Shown: positions 36,676 to 47,754, counted from the stretch's first letter. The stretch: 64,000 bases of DNA from Protula sp. h YS-2021 (GCA_949752745.1 OX457027.1:59450342-59514341); one strand, 5' to 3'. Notes: generated by a model from the letters alone, not told the origin. Made by a program: numbers and translations.

Positions 36676-37337
36676 ATTGCAAACAACACAGCTTGAATAC
36701 GTCTTATAAGCCGAATAGTGTTTGGTTTTTCTTGACTTAAGGTTTTATTGACTGATCAGGCATACGCCGTGTTATCTATTGACGCGGTGAGAGCTCGCAC
36801 AAAGCTGAGCAACTGTGTTCTGTGCTGTGCATTAAATGCTCCGCAGAAATACACTCTTTTCACATGACGTTTTAAACAAGAAAACGAAATCGAAGGCGAA
36901 AATAAAAAGTGTCATGCACACATTCATATCAAGTTGTAACTAAGTCCCAAGTTTCGTGGCTCTAGAGTACGTAGTGCCTGTGGAGGAGATGACACAGGAA
37001 ATCCGATCACTGTCCAGAAAAAAAGATACCAACGACTGCTCGCACAAATTCAAAAAGCCCTTGCAAGCCAAAGGCTTGTCAAGTGTTATTTATCCTGCGA
37101 ATAGAACGCAATAAGTAAGTATTAGGGAGCTCCTCTGGCCTGTGTCCTAGGACATCTTGGCCCCCGTATATCTTGTCCCCCGGACAAGATTTTCTAGGAT
37201 ATCATGACCCCGTTGGCCAAGATATCCTAGTATATATTGACCCCTTTAGAATATCTTGGTCCTCCTAGGACGGCCAAGATATACTGGGATATCTTGGCCG
37301 CTCTTAAATAATTTCAAAGGACAACTTCACTTCAAAG

Positions 37338-37790
37338 AAATGTCAGTTACTGCTTCACGTTTGATTGACGTATGTCTGATCAATCAGTTAATATCAGTCT
37401 TTTAAGAATGAGAAGCTTTTTTATTACATTTGACCTCATCTTCGAATCCACATTCAATATAAACAGCATTCATCTTGATTGCAATTCTGTCGATGGGCCA
37501 AGATATCCTGTTACAACCGGACATTTACTACTTTTCCCTGTTCTTATTTTTTAGGACTCGTGGTGTGTATTTTTTAATGACTGTGTATTTTCAGTGTATC
37601 TTGGTCGATGATATACACCATGACAATAGTTGAAAGAAATGTCAAGTACTGTTTCATATTTGATTAATGTATGTGTGATCAATCAAGTAATAGTCTTTCA
37701 AGAATGAATAGCGTTTTCAATTGTATTTGACCTCATCCTTAAATCCACATCCAATCTAAACAGCGTTTATCTTGATTACAATTCTGTCGA
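37338..37790. repeat. Two diverged ~155-bp direct copies
   Basis: 37338-37494 and 37637-37790 share 'tttgattgacgtatgtctga', 'tttgacctcatcttc' and 'tcttgattgcaattctgtcg' in the same order. They lie upstream of the OTU-like frame and may be duplicated promoter or 5' leader sequence. Confidence 0.75.
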
Positions 37791-37825
37791 ATAGAAACAC
37801 CGTGTGAATAGTTACGCTATTCTTT

Positions 37826-38296
37826 GTGGGATTATTCTCTCTTTTGATCCATGCCTCTGTTTTGGAGCTTCCATCTTCCACTGTCAGAATTAAAGGGGAT
37901 GGAATTCGCTATTTTCGGACTCTGTGCCATATTTTGACCGGTTCCCAAAACAGTCACAAAAACCTTAGATCGGCAGTCGCAGTGTACTTAAGTGAAAACG
38001 ATGAGATTTTTTCCAAGTTGGCAAATTGCGATGGATCTTGTGAAAAGAGTTGCATGCACCAGAATGGAGTTTTGGCGACAGAAATTGAAATTCTTGATAC
38101 AGCCGTCATGTTAGCGACCGATATATGTGTATTTTCGCCATGTGGATGCGATGCGGCAGGAAACGTTACCTACAAATGGCTTACGTACAAAACTCAGAGA
38201 TCTGCTCTAAAGCCATTGGCAAAGCTTAGAATGGCAAATCGCAACATGTACATTTCAAATACAAACGAACATTACTCTCCAGTTTATGAACTTTAG
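37826..38296 (+). CDS. OTU-like protein carried by the 1.4 kb element, catalytic Cys missing
   Basis: The 156-residue frame has KGDGIRYFRTLCHILTGSQ, then LRSAVAVYLSEN, ILDTAVMLATDICVFSP, YKWLTY and a C-terminal NEHYSPV. This order matches OTU-type cysteine proteases, where GDGNCxFR holds the catalytic Cys and (N)HYxxV holds the His. Here the Cys position is Arg, so a deubiquitinase-like activity would be lost, while His and fold positions remain. OTU domains are often captured by animal transposons. The first exon may lie upstream; the start chosen is the first ATG. Confidence 0.7.
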   Translation: MGLFSLLIHASVLELPSSTVRIKGDGIRYFRTLCHILTGSQNSHKNLRSAVAVYLSENDEIFSKLANCDGSCEKSCMHQNGVLATEIEILDTAVMLATDICVFSPCGCDAAGNVTYKWLTYKTQRSALKPLAKLRMANRNMYISNTNEHYSPVYEL

Positions 38297-39601
38297 AACT
38301 GTAATGTGATTTTTGCGATTTAAATGTTCTTTTGGTACGATGCTTGTAAAGTTTAGTGTAATAAGAAATGAAATATATAAATAGGCATTTTTTTATTTTT
38401 CTATTATCTGGGGTCCAAGATATACTAGGATAACTTGGTTTCCAAAGGGGAGGGGGGAAAGATATCCTAAAGGGGGCCAAGATATCCTGGGTATCTTGTC
38501 CGGGGGGAGGGCAAGATATCCGAGGGGGCCAAGATATCCTGTTACAACGGGAGCTCCCCTGGCGGAGAGCTCCTCTGGCAATGCACTCCTCTGGTACAGA
38601 GCTTCTCTGACAACGAGCTCAACTGGCAGGGAGATCCTGTGGCAAACACTCAAACAGATGTAACATTTTGAAGACTACTTTGGGTAACAAAGTAAAGTCA
38701 TCTAAAGCTGCATTTTTTATGAATACATGCATTTCCTTTTTAAAATCATGTCTTTTTAAATTTTATTATATGCCTAGATGTCCGCGTACAAAGAAATGAT
38801 AGAAAAAAATGAGTATTCAGTTTTCATAGGCCAGATTGCATGGTTCCCCCCATCCTATAAGCATATTCATAATGCGATCAGATGTAAACAGTAAACAAAA
38901 AAAACACGTGTTTTCGGACTTGAAAGTGAAGAGAAAGTTGGTCACAATGAACTGCAACCGTCCTCAAAATCGATACATGAGTTATTGCTGTGACGATATT
39001 TACAGCGCAGCCTAAAAACGAAACGTCATCTAATTACAAATGCCATATAATTACGCCATTTGTGTATTTTCTGCGTTGTTATTTCGCTATTTTAGTTGAA
39101 CTGAGTTACTTCCGTTGAACTGACAAAAATAAGAAGCAACGTTCAAAAGGGAGAAAATACTTGCTGATGAGGCGGGCTTGTGAGGTTACTTCTTAAACCA
39201 CATGAGTTTAAGGCACATAAATTAAAGTGTACTATCACTGATGACAGAAAGGAAGGCATTTTTGAAAGTAAATATTTATTTTAAAGCTTAAATTGTTGGT
39301 AATTTTACACACGTCCTTGGGGTGATTTTGTGTGCATTGATTTGAAATTAATAAAGATTTAACTGATATAATGCCGCGGCTAGGGGGGGGGGGGTATTAC
39401 GTCAGAAATAATCATTACACGTAGCAAATAAATACTTAATATTTATTTTCTTAAGTGCAAAAACCGAGTCAAATTTCAATGCTCGCTGATCGCAGTACCG
39501 ATTACGCGTCACCCCATCTGAGCATACTGAGTGCAAAAAATAGTGCGTGGTAAAATTTCGAAGAACGACATAAAAATAACAAAAGTAGGCATAGAATAAA
39601 A

Positions 39602-39748
39602 GTAATACATCATTCTGAGTGCGTACGATATTGTTTTTTGCCTTCAGCCTACGGGCGCGTACGGACCTCCCCCTTCGGAGTCGGTCCATACGACCCTACG
39701 GCTTCAGGCAAAAAGCAATATCATACGCACTCAGAATGAAGTATTACT
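39602..39748. repeat. ~72-bp-arm hairpin (foldback) repeat
   Basis: 'cattctgagtgcgtacgata' near 39610 is matched in inverse by 'tatcatacgcactcagaatg' near 39719. The arms continue inward to a centre near 39675 with about 8 differences. Spacer is minimal. It could be a tiny MITE or a strong RNA hairpin. Confidence 0.8.
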
Positions 39749-40074
39749 ATTATCTGAAATATTTAGTTCTTCTATTTCGTTAAAACGTACAAAGATAAAT
39801 GTATCTGAAAATAACAAAACTCAATTCAAAAGAAAATCAAAGCAATGGATTCCTTGTTTGGATAAATCTTCAGTTTCTATTGGGCCAGTTGCAATCCAAA
39901 CAAATTAATAAAACTATTGTTAAATGATTTCTTAATTGTTTTCAACTTTTTATAATACAAACATCTTCTACAGTTTTATATTACCAGTCATACATCTTTA
40001 TCTTTCGTATTATTTTAATATGAGGTTAAATCAGGCTTCTTTATAAGTGCATGACTACAAACTAAAACACCAAG

Positions 40075-40800
40075 AGTAGTATGAAAAGGAGAATTCCAGC
40101 TCAGTGACGTCATACCCCCCCCCAGCCGGCAGTCAGGACAGACCCCCCTATCCCCCTGGTATATAAGAGATGAGCTCAATCCAACAACAGTGACAGTCAT
40201 ATCGGTAAGTGGAACTCATTGAAACTTTGTAAACAAAAGTGAAAAACTTAGATAACTTTCGTTATACTTGATCGATTTACATGAAAATTTCACTGTTTGA
40301 TTTAGGTTTATGTAAAGTTTTGTTATAAAGTGGTTATGAGATACTTGCACCGACGGCTGTCTACATTTTTACCGCCATTTCAACTTAAAATTGTGATAAC
40401 CGTCGTTTTACTTAACCGATTTACATGAAAATTTCACTGTTTGATTCAGGTTTATGTAAACTTTTGTAATAAAGTAATCACAGACTATTTGAGCAGGTGG
40501 CTGTAATCATTTTACCGCCATTTTAACTTAAAATTATGATAACTTTCATTATAGTTGACTTATTTACATGAAAATTTCACCATTGCAGTACAGTGGTTCT
40601 TCGCGGATGAATACCATTTGACTTCACAGCTAGATGTCGCTGCTCTGCAGCTGTACAACTCTACAACTGTAAGTGAGAAATTCATATCAAGCAGTGATAC
40701 ATTCTGCTGAATCAGCAATTTTAACAAGTTTTGAAAAGTTACACACCATATTTTAATTACATCAAAGTGGTATAAATTCTGCTGAGTTAACACACCATCG
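40075..40800. repeat. Polinton left terminal inverted repeat and leader
   Basis: The first ~80 bp match the right end closely. Further in, the match continues in patches to 'acaccatattttaattacatcaaagtggtataaa', found inverted near 54175-54210. Three related units containing 'ttacatgaaaatttcac' lie near 40278, 40422 and 40563. One copy of the GCCGGCAGTC unit is present, against about seven at the right end. Confidence 0.85.
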
Positions 40801-40847
40801 AAGTGGTATAAAAGGAAGAGTGAAACGTGTATTTTTAATCATTTCAG
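40160..40847 (+). promoter_or_regulatory. Polinton left-arm promoters and possible 5' UTR intron
   Basis: TATATAAG at 40160-40167 is followed by a consensus donor at 40205 (atcg|gtaagt), and a good acceptor lies at 40847 (tttttaatcatttcag). A second TATAAAAG is at 40807-40814. Either start would place the polymerase ATG at 40874. These are motif matches only. Confidence 0.45.
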
Positions 40848-40873
40848 TTCTAGCAACAGTAACAACAACATCG

Positions 40874-43800
40874 ATGGCAACAGTGTACTGTCATGATTGC
40901 GATATAGCATTTCCATCTCTGGAATTGTTTGTGGCACATACATGCAAACCAGCTAGGATGAAACGTGCTCACGCAGAGCTTGTTGAGCACATTGAAGCCA
41001 AGAGACGAAAGGCGGTACAAGATGGTATTGACAGACCTGATCAAGTCCTCTGCGGTGAATACATTAAGATATTTCCATCTATGGATACGTTTGAGACGCA
41101 TGCATGTGTTGAGATGGAAAATGTACCTCATGAAGAACAAAGAAAGAAAGAAAAGACAGGACAAGTAGGGAGAGGCAGAAGAGTGAGTCTTGGTGAAAAC
41201 GCGCAGGAAAGACGGTTTGAGCCTGAAGATGGATCATATTTACTACATTTGCTAGAAACGTTAAACCATGGCATGAAATGGTATATTGTCGTACATGCAC
41301 GCTTCAAGAAACTGACGGCGAATGCTGAAGGCGTTATGGTAGAACAAGTGGATAATGCCTTCATCAGCAGTCCAACATATGTAGCATACAATCCAGCGGG
41401 TATTGAGAAGGACTTGCCAGAAGTCTATAAGGAATTGTTTACCAGGTTTGAAGAACATGAGCGACAAGGTTCTGGCTGGGTGTTGGATAACATGCTATAT
41501 ATTGAAGTACATACATCTACGTCAGCGCCTCCGGAAGCAAGTAGTTTTATCCCACTACCGAAGAAAGTGAAGAATACAGGAAGTGTGTTAAACATTCAGA
41601 ATGATGACAACAAGTGCTTCTTAAGGTCTGTATTGGCTCATCTTCACCCGTTAACAAACAACCCATACCGTGTGAATCAATACAAAGCATTTGAGAACGA
41701 ATTGAAGGTGGAAGGCATGACATTTCCAACACCGATTACAGACATTCCAAAATTTGAAAAGGAGAATGATGTGTCTATCAACGTGTTTGGATATGAACAT
41801 GATGTAGTTGTTCCGATACAACTGAGTCGAAACACCAGTGTGAGAGAAATCAACTTACTTTTGATTAGCAATTATTGCCTCATCAAGAATTTCAGCAGAC
41901 TTATGGCTTATCGATCAAAACATAATGGCGCAGCATTTTATTGTTTCAACTGTCTTCACGGATTTAGGCGACAAGATCTTTTAGACGAGCATCGTGAAGT
42001 GTGTGGCAAGCATGGAGTGCAACGTTTATCATTCCCCAAGAAACCTCTCATCAAGTTCAAGAATGTAGCCAAACAACAGCGAGCACCTTTTGTCATTTAT
42101 GCAGACTTTGAATGTTTCACGAAAAAGCAGGAAGGAGACAAGTATCAACATCCTCGTCCAAACAGCTTTGCCTATGTGGTTGTCAGCCAATATGATATAC
42201 GTGCCCCAGTCCTATATCGAGGAGATAATGCCGTGAAAGTCTTTTTAGACCATATGGTGAATGAGCGTGATCGTATTGTGCATGGCTTGCTGCAGCCAAA
42301 GGAAATGGTAATGACTCGTGAAGACAAAGAGGATTTCAAGAACGCCACAGATTGCTACATTTGCCATGAGCCTCTAGGAGCAGATCGTGTGAGAGATCAT
42401 GGCCACATCAATGGCAAATACCGTTGAGCTGCACATAATGAATGCAACTTACAATTCCGACTTCGAAAGGATAAGCAGGATGTTAAAGATTCTTTTATCA
42501 TAACTGTATTTTTCCACAATTTGCGAGGCTATGGCAGCCATTTGATCATGGAAGAAATTAGAAAGCTCAAAAATGAAACCATTACAGTCATTCCCAACAC
42601 CGTTGAGAAATATATTGCATTCACCATGAGCAATCTAAAATTTACAGACAGCTTTCAGTTCATGAGTACTTCTCTACAGAAGTTGGTATCCAACCTTGCG
42701 GCAGAAGGGAAAGATAACTTCTACAACATGACCTCTCACATTCACGATAGCAACCAACAAGATTTACTGTTGAGAAAGGGAGTGTACCCCTACGATTACG
42801 TGGATGAACCATCGAAGTTTGCTGAAACACAGCTACCATCAAAGTTTTACAGTCTGCTTAGTGAAGAAGACATTAGCGATGAGGATTATGTGCATGCGCA
42901 GAAGGTGTGAGAGACATTCAACTGTACTACATTTGGCGAATACCACGACCTGTACCTGAAATCAGATGTGACTGGCTGACGTGTTTGAAAATTTTCGTCA
43001 AGTATGTCTCAACACGTATGAATTGGATCCTGCTCACTACTATACAGCGCCAGGACTGTCGTGGGATGCCATGTTAAAAGCGACAAAGGTGAAATTGGAA
43101 TTGATCAACGACATTGACATGTACCAAATGGTTGAACAAGGTCTACGTGGAGGAATATCTGTCATCACACACAAAGTATGCGAAAGCAAATAACCCCTAC
43201 GTAGCAGATTACAATTCTGAGTTACCAAGCAACTACCTCATGTACCTCGACGCAAACAACTTGTATGGTTGGGCCATGTCACAAAGCGTGCCACAAAGAG
43301 GATTTATGTGGGTGAGCGAGCCAGAGTCTATTGACTTCATGGATGTGGATGAAGATGATGAGATTGGATACATTTTAGAGGTGGATTTGGAATACCCACA
43401 AACCATTCATGATCGTCATAATCACTATCCAGTGGCTCCAGAACGAAAATGTGTCAAAGTGGGAGAATTGTCAGAACATAGTCCGAAGCTACGGAAAGAC
43501 CTAAACATGAAAGACAAACCTAGTGAAAAACTCATTCCAAACTTGTGTGACAAGAAGAAATATGTACTTCATTATAGAAATTTACAACAGTATGTCTCAC
43601 TGGGATTGAAAGTCACTAAGGTGCACCGTGCCATCATGTTTGAACAGAGCAAATGGTTGGAGAAATACATCGCCTTGAACACAGAAAACAGAAAGTTGGC
43701 CAAGAACCCGTTTGAGAAAGACTTCTTCAAATTGATGAACAACTCTGTGTTTGGCAAAACCATGGAAAATGTGAGAAAGCGAATCAATGTTGAACTTGTT

Positions 43801-44380
43801 CACAAAGAAAAGCGTTTTAAAAAACTTGTAGCCAAACCTTCATTCCACAAATTTAGAATTTTCAATGAAGATTTGACCGCGGTACATTTGCGCAAAGTGG
43901 ATTTGCTTCTGGATAAACCCATTCAAGTTGGTTTCACCATTCTCGACCTCAGCAAAGTGCTCATGTTCCACTTTCATTACAACTACATCATGGTCAAGTA
44001 TCCTGACGCCAAGCTGTTGTTCAGCGACACCGACAGTCAATGTTACGACATAGAAACGGACGATATCTACAAGGATATGCAGCAAGATGCTGACCTGTTC
44101 GACACAAGTGACTATCCGCCAGATCATTTCCTGCATTCCAACGTGAACAAAAAAGTGCTTGGGAAAATGAAAGATGAGACGGCGGGTATTCCCAATGAAG
44201 AGTTTGTTGGACTTCGACCGAAAATGTACAGTATGATGTATGGTGGGAAAGAAAAACGTACGGCCAAAGGCATCACTCGAGCGTGTCAAAGACGTATGAA
44301 ACATAAGCAGTATAAAGACAGTTTGTTCAGATATGGATACTCTTGCAGATACAGTCAAAGACTGTATCTGAAAAGTGAAC
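40874..44380 (+). pseudogene. Protein-primed DNA polymerase B of the Polinton
   Basis: The N-terminus has two Cys/His finger-like motifs (YCHDCDIAFPSLELFVAHTC and a second), then a third (YCFNCLHGF...HREVC). Exonuclease motif YADFE is at about 42100, and CYICHEPL...RDHGH is a nuclease-like zinc insertion. Polymerase motifs follow: YLDANNLYGWAMSQ (A), KLMNNSVFGKTMEN (B) and FSDTDS (C), then LRPKMYSMMY. Breaks: in-frame TGA at 42425-42427, in-frame TGA at 42908-42910, a small deletion near 42970 and a frame change near 43165; the C-terminal end after about 44320 is also uncertain. I choose ATG 40874 because the 18 codons before it lie over a TATA box and acceptor. In Polintons this enzyme replicates the element. 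Confidence 0.93.
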
Positions 44381-44659
44381 AATCCTACAACTACAATCAA
44401 GAAATTGAAAGTGGAGACGGCACCAACGCCACAGTCGTGGGATGGAATGCTTTCTCTAGGAAATGGAAAGTATATCAAGATTATGAAACAAAGCAATGAA
44501 GGAGTGGTAAACATTCGCAAGTACCTCAGAGATGAGGGGACTGGAAGAAACCGTCCTACGAAAAAGGAAATTTTGCTGACAATACCTGAATGGAAAATGC
44601 TGAAGAAGCAAGTGAAAGAAGTGGATAAAAGGCTTCACAGACAAGAAGACGGCGCATAA
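44375..44659 (+). CDS. Small PC4-like protein A
   Basis: A 94-residue frame with WDGMLSLGNGKYIKIMKQ, VVNIRKYLRDEG, RPTKKEILLTIPEWKMLKKQ. The order (two strands, IR-x-Y, K-K-x-I-x-L-x-x-x-x-W-x-x-L) resembles the PC4/Sub1 fold, a single-stranded DNA binding coactivator. A start at a later Met (SWDGM, near 44444) is possible. It follows the polymerase directly and is on the same strand, so a replication or transcription role is reasonable but unproven. Confidence 0.6.
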   Translation: MNNPTTTIKKLKVETAPTPQSWDGMLSLGNGKYIKIMKQSNEGVVNIRKYLRDEGTGRNRPTKKEILLTIPEWKMLKKQVKEVDKRLHRQEDGA

Positions 44660-44671
44660 CCAGGTAAAATC

Positions 44672-45040
44672 ATGAATGCACTCATGTTGAACGGTGGTGT
44701 TTACCTTATTGTAAATGATAGGAATGAAGTGATACTAGGTTCTCGGAGAAGTTCTGATTATCGGCTTAAACCTGAAGTGTGGAAAGACTTTAAAAACATA
44801 CCGCTTGAACATGGGTTTGAGCGTAGACTTGAAAATAAAGTTGAAGTGTTTGTGACTGAACATGATTCTAACATACGTCTAACATTCTGGAGAAATGTTT
44901 TACAGGATTATCCAGAGGATTATAACGGAGTTGTACCAGATACTTCATATACAGATTTGATCCACTTTGATATCAAGAACTGGCGTGTAGTCTTACGATT
45001 CCTAGAAGCTGCTCACTGTTCACCATCTTGCGAGCATTAA
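44672..45040 (+). CDS. PC4-like protein B (tentative)
   Basis: The 122-residue frame starts 13 bp after the previous stop. It has two modules ending in a strand plus W-containing helix: YRLKPEVWKDFKNI and LIHFDIKNWRVVLRFLEAA. That pattern recurs in the neighbouring proteins. Similarity to PC4 is weaker than in protein A. Function unknown; intact. Confidence 0.5.
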   Translation: MNALMLNGGVYLIVNDRNEVILGSRRSSDYRLKPEVWKDFKNIPLEHGFERRLENKVEVFVTEHDSNIRLTFWRNVLQDYPEDYNGVVPDTSYTDLIHFDIKNWRVVLRFLEAAHCSPSCEH

Positions 45041-45081
45041 AACGTCTTTGCAGAGAAGATAGCTCATAGTTGATCTGACTG

Positions 45082-45432
45082 TTGAACGAGATGGAAGACT
45101 ATGTGTTGGATTATAATCCCATTACACACGGATTCTCATATATGAGAAACTTATGTGATGACATTGTGCTAAAACATTTTGGAAAGTATATCATTCTATC
45201 ACCTGACGAACAACCTGTGTTGAAAGAACATCTAGAGAAGTTGAGGATACCTGGCTTTCTCCTAATACTCTCAAATGATAAAGAAGTGCGTGTGACTGAG
45301 AACTGTCTAGACGTGTTTGTACAATTTCGCCAATATGACGAGCTTACAAAATGCTACGACTACATCACCCTCAACACAGTGGAATGGTACGCTTTGTTAC
45401 AAGCATTGGATTGGAAAGAACCTGACGCTTGA
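45082..45432 (+). CDS. PC4-like protein C (tentative)
   Basis: The 116-residue frame (start at 45082; an internal ATG at 45088, MEDY, is possible) has YIILSPDEQPVLKEHLEKL and VFVQFRQYDELTKCYDYITLNTVEWYALLQAL. The second resembles the PC4 R-x-Y ... I-x-L-x-x-x-x-W-x-x-L pattern. Its 3' end is next to protein D. Confidence 0.5.
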   Translation: MNEMEDYVLDYNPITHGFSYMRNLCDDIVLKHFGKYIILSPDEQPVLKEHLEKLRIPGFLLILSNDKEVRVTENCLDVFVQFRQYDELTKCYDYITLNTVEWYALLQALDWKEPDA

Positions 45433-45458
45433 ATTCAAAGAGGAAGGAGTGCAACTCA

Positions 45459-45715
45459 TGCGAGGCACCAAGTCCATTGAGCTGACACATCCCATGTGTG
45501 TTATGGTGATGAACATTGACATAAATGAAGATGGATATGAACTGAAACTGTCTGAACACGAAGATGTGAAAATAATAAAGTTTTGTAATGGACAGTGTTA
45601 TGTGAGCTTTCATAGCATTTGCAAACGTGAATGTAATGTCTATGATACATATATTAATTTAGATTGGTATGAATGGCATGTTGTTATCGATGTATTGAAT
45701 GTATTTGTAAAATAA
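45459..45715 (+). CDS. PC4-like protein D (tentative)
   Basis: From ATG 45459 the frame encodes MRGTKSIELTHP, a long beta-rich stretch, and a C-terminal YINLDWYEWHVVIDVLNVF. The frame is open further upstream, overlapping protein C, so C and D could be one frameshifted two-module protein. AATAAA-like signals follow (near 45760). Confidence 0.45.
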
Positions 45716-45805
45716 ACGTTTAATGTAAAAAATTGTAAAAATGTAAATAATGTATAACACAATAAACAAAGAATGTCGTATACAACTGTCTTGTTTATTT
45801 ACAAT

Positions 45806-45995
45806 ATTCATAATACAATTCACAATTACCAACTACTTCACTAATACAACATCAATAAAATAATGGCTTATAATGCCTATATACAAAATCCTTTACCATA
45901 TTCATAATACAATTACCAACTACTTCACTAATACAACTAATATAACATCAATAAAATAATGGCTTATAATGCCTATATACAAAATCCTTTACAAC
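45806..45995. repeat. ~95-bp tandem duplication at the convergent gene ends
   Basis: 'aataatggcttataatgcct' plus 'atatacaaaatcctttac' and upstream 'attaccaactacttcacta' occur twice (45822-45897 and 45912-45995). The second copy includes the protease gene's stop and last codons, so the 3' end of that gene has been duplicated downstream of itself. Confidence 0.9.
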
Positions 45996-46385
45996 AAAAT
46001 CACCATCACTTCTTCTTAATACATCAATGATTTCAAAAGGACTATGTCCTCGAGCTCTTTGAATTATATAATACACACAATAAAATCCACATGTAGATGA
46101 TATCGGTGTTTGTAATGGAACTGAATTATAAATGAAATTAAACTTTAAAAACTTATTCAAACGACTGTCTATAGGTAAAAGTCCATAAGAGTCAAAATAT
46201 TCTGCAGGGCCTTTGTCATAATATACTGCCACCAAATGCTCTCCTGGCTCATCATGATCGTCTGTGTTGATGACATAGGCACCGCGTTGTAAAGATGGTA
46301 ACTGGTCCATGGAAAACACACCTTGAAACAAGTCTTTTGTCGCGGCATCATGGAATAGGATGGCTTCTATCTGCTTCGTGTTCAT
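45948..46385 (-). CDS. Adenain-like cysteine protease of the Polinton (PRO)
   Basis: The 145-residue frame is intact. Catalytic residues fit the adenovirus protease/Ulp1 (C48/C5) pattern: His50 in GEHLVAVYY, Asp65 in EYFDSYG, Gln92, and Cys99 in STCGFYC. In Polintons and adenoviruses it matures capsid proteins. It overlaps the capsid gene's C-terminal part by 4 bp. Candidate cleavage motifs are present in two neighbouring minor proteins. Confidence 0.92.
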   Translation of the reverse strand: MNTKQIEAILFHDAATKDLFQGVFSMDQLPSLQRGAYVINTDDHDEPGEHLVAVYYDKGPAEYFDSYGLLPIDSRLNKFLKFNFIYNSVPLQTPISSTCGFYCVYYIIQRARGHSPFEIIDVLRRSDGDFVVKDFVYRHYKPLFY

Positions 46386-47754
46386 GACTGGTAGTCGAAT
46401 TGAATGCTACGATTTGCACTTATTTCAACAATGTTATCAAATTCAGCATACACTATAGCATTGACTGTATTTTGCAAGACACCAGCAAAATTCATTTCTA
46501 GTCTCAAATTCCCATGCTTGATAAGGGCATAATGATCATCACCATCATAATCAGGTGTTAAATCAAACGACAATAAAGCATAACCTCTAGGCCAATCTTC
46601 CCGTTTTATAATGGAACTTTTCTCACCATTCAATTTATCAAAAGATTTGTAAAGCGTTTCAAAAGCATCAAGATATTTGCCTCGATTTATATAGAGTTTG
46701 AGAGTTTGGATAGGACTGGTTCACCATCCGTGTAAAGCTGCATATAGTTTAGAAGAAAATGATCAAAATTGTATGGATTTCTCAATACTGTTCCAGCAAA
46801 GGCTTCATTATGAACCAGTCCAATGATAATACGTTTTGGTAATTGGCCTAAAAAGATGTTATCTTTCACAAAAGATTGAAATCCAGCTGGAATAGCTAAC
46901 ACTTTACACTCTTTTCTAGTAATAATAAACTTAGCAGGACTTTTCATCAATGCATCCGCATGTCCTAACTGAATACCTGGACTAACCCTCACTTTGCGAA
47001 TGGTTAAAAACGCATCTCTCACTTCTACTTTATAACCATTATTTGCAGCCATTAATACATATTCATCTTTTTGTCTATGTAAACGTAATTTCATACTAAT
47101 ACGATTTGGAAGATAGCGATCTTGCTCAAACAAATCTACCCTTAAACCGCCTGTTAGCGTAAACTCACGGCCTAGACGTGTATACAAATAACGATTATGT
47201 AAACCATTATTTCCCTGCAGAGCTACATCACCACCCTCAACATTTACATGAAAACCTGCTGCATATCTTTCATGATTAGCTCTTTTCACCTCATGACTAT
47301 TCATTGACCCAGCAGTATCTTTATAGATGAGACGCATAGAGCGCTCAGAATGGAGACTTTCTTCCGAGTCATGAATGAGATGAGATATGATGCTTGTATT
47401 ACCATGGGTATTGTTACTATGTGATACCAAACGATCATTTAGAAACAATTCAATATTGGACCATAACCCATTAAACAAATCATTGATACATGATACATTA
47501 TCATCGACATCACATGGTGTTCCATCAGCCTTTACAATAGCGCATACAATATGAAGTCTACTGTTCTTTAAATCTAGATATTCTTCTGTACTCGCAGGAA
47601 TGTAGAATTCTATTGGAGCGCCCTCTCTAATGGCAGTGAGTGGTTGATAGTCCACATCACAACTTTTTTCTACAGCAGTTTGCGTTGGTGGTATGTGAAA
47701 CCATTCTAATGGAGAAAGACTACATCCACAAGAATGATTATGAATTAAAGACAT
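46382..47754 (-). pseudogene. Double-jelly-roll major capsid protein, frameshifted near the C-terminus
   Basis: The main part (47754-46687, 355 residues) starts MSLIHNHSCGCSLSPLEWFHIPPTQTAVE and has the family's IEFYIPASTEEYLDLKNSRL and LRNPYNFDHFLLNYMQLYTDG. The last part (46633-46382), with WPRGYALLSFDLTPDYDGDD and a VYAEFDNIVEI end, is in another frame. The family is the Polinton capsid, often seen in databases as 'F54H12.2-like'. The break is at about 46690-46700. It overlaps the pVI-like gene at its start. Confidence 0.92.

Larger units (their letters stand above)
37145..38550. mobile_element. 1.4 kb element with GATATCTTGGCCCC inverted ends
   Basis: Left (37145-37310) and right (38400-38550) ends are inverted copies built from variants of 'ggatatcttggcccc' together with a 'tgtcccccggacaaga' palindromic segment. 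'gagctcctctggc' copies flank both sides, and several extra copies follow the right end. Inside are a 155-bp direct duplication and an OTU-like open frame. The family is not recognised. Confidence 0.7.

Noticed and set aside
40015..40200. Minus-strand frame across the Polinton's left end
   Set aside because: It crosses the element border and covers the terminal repeat; no domain.
40820..40873. Signal-peptide-like start (MKRVFLIISVLATV) on the Polinton polymerase
   Set aside because: It lies just after a TATA box and runs into a good splice acceptor at 40847. A secreted polymerase makes no sense, and ATG 40874 begins directly at the first finger motif.
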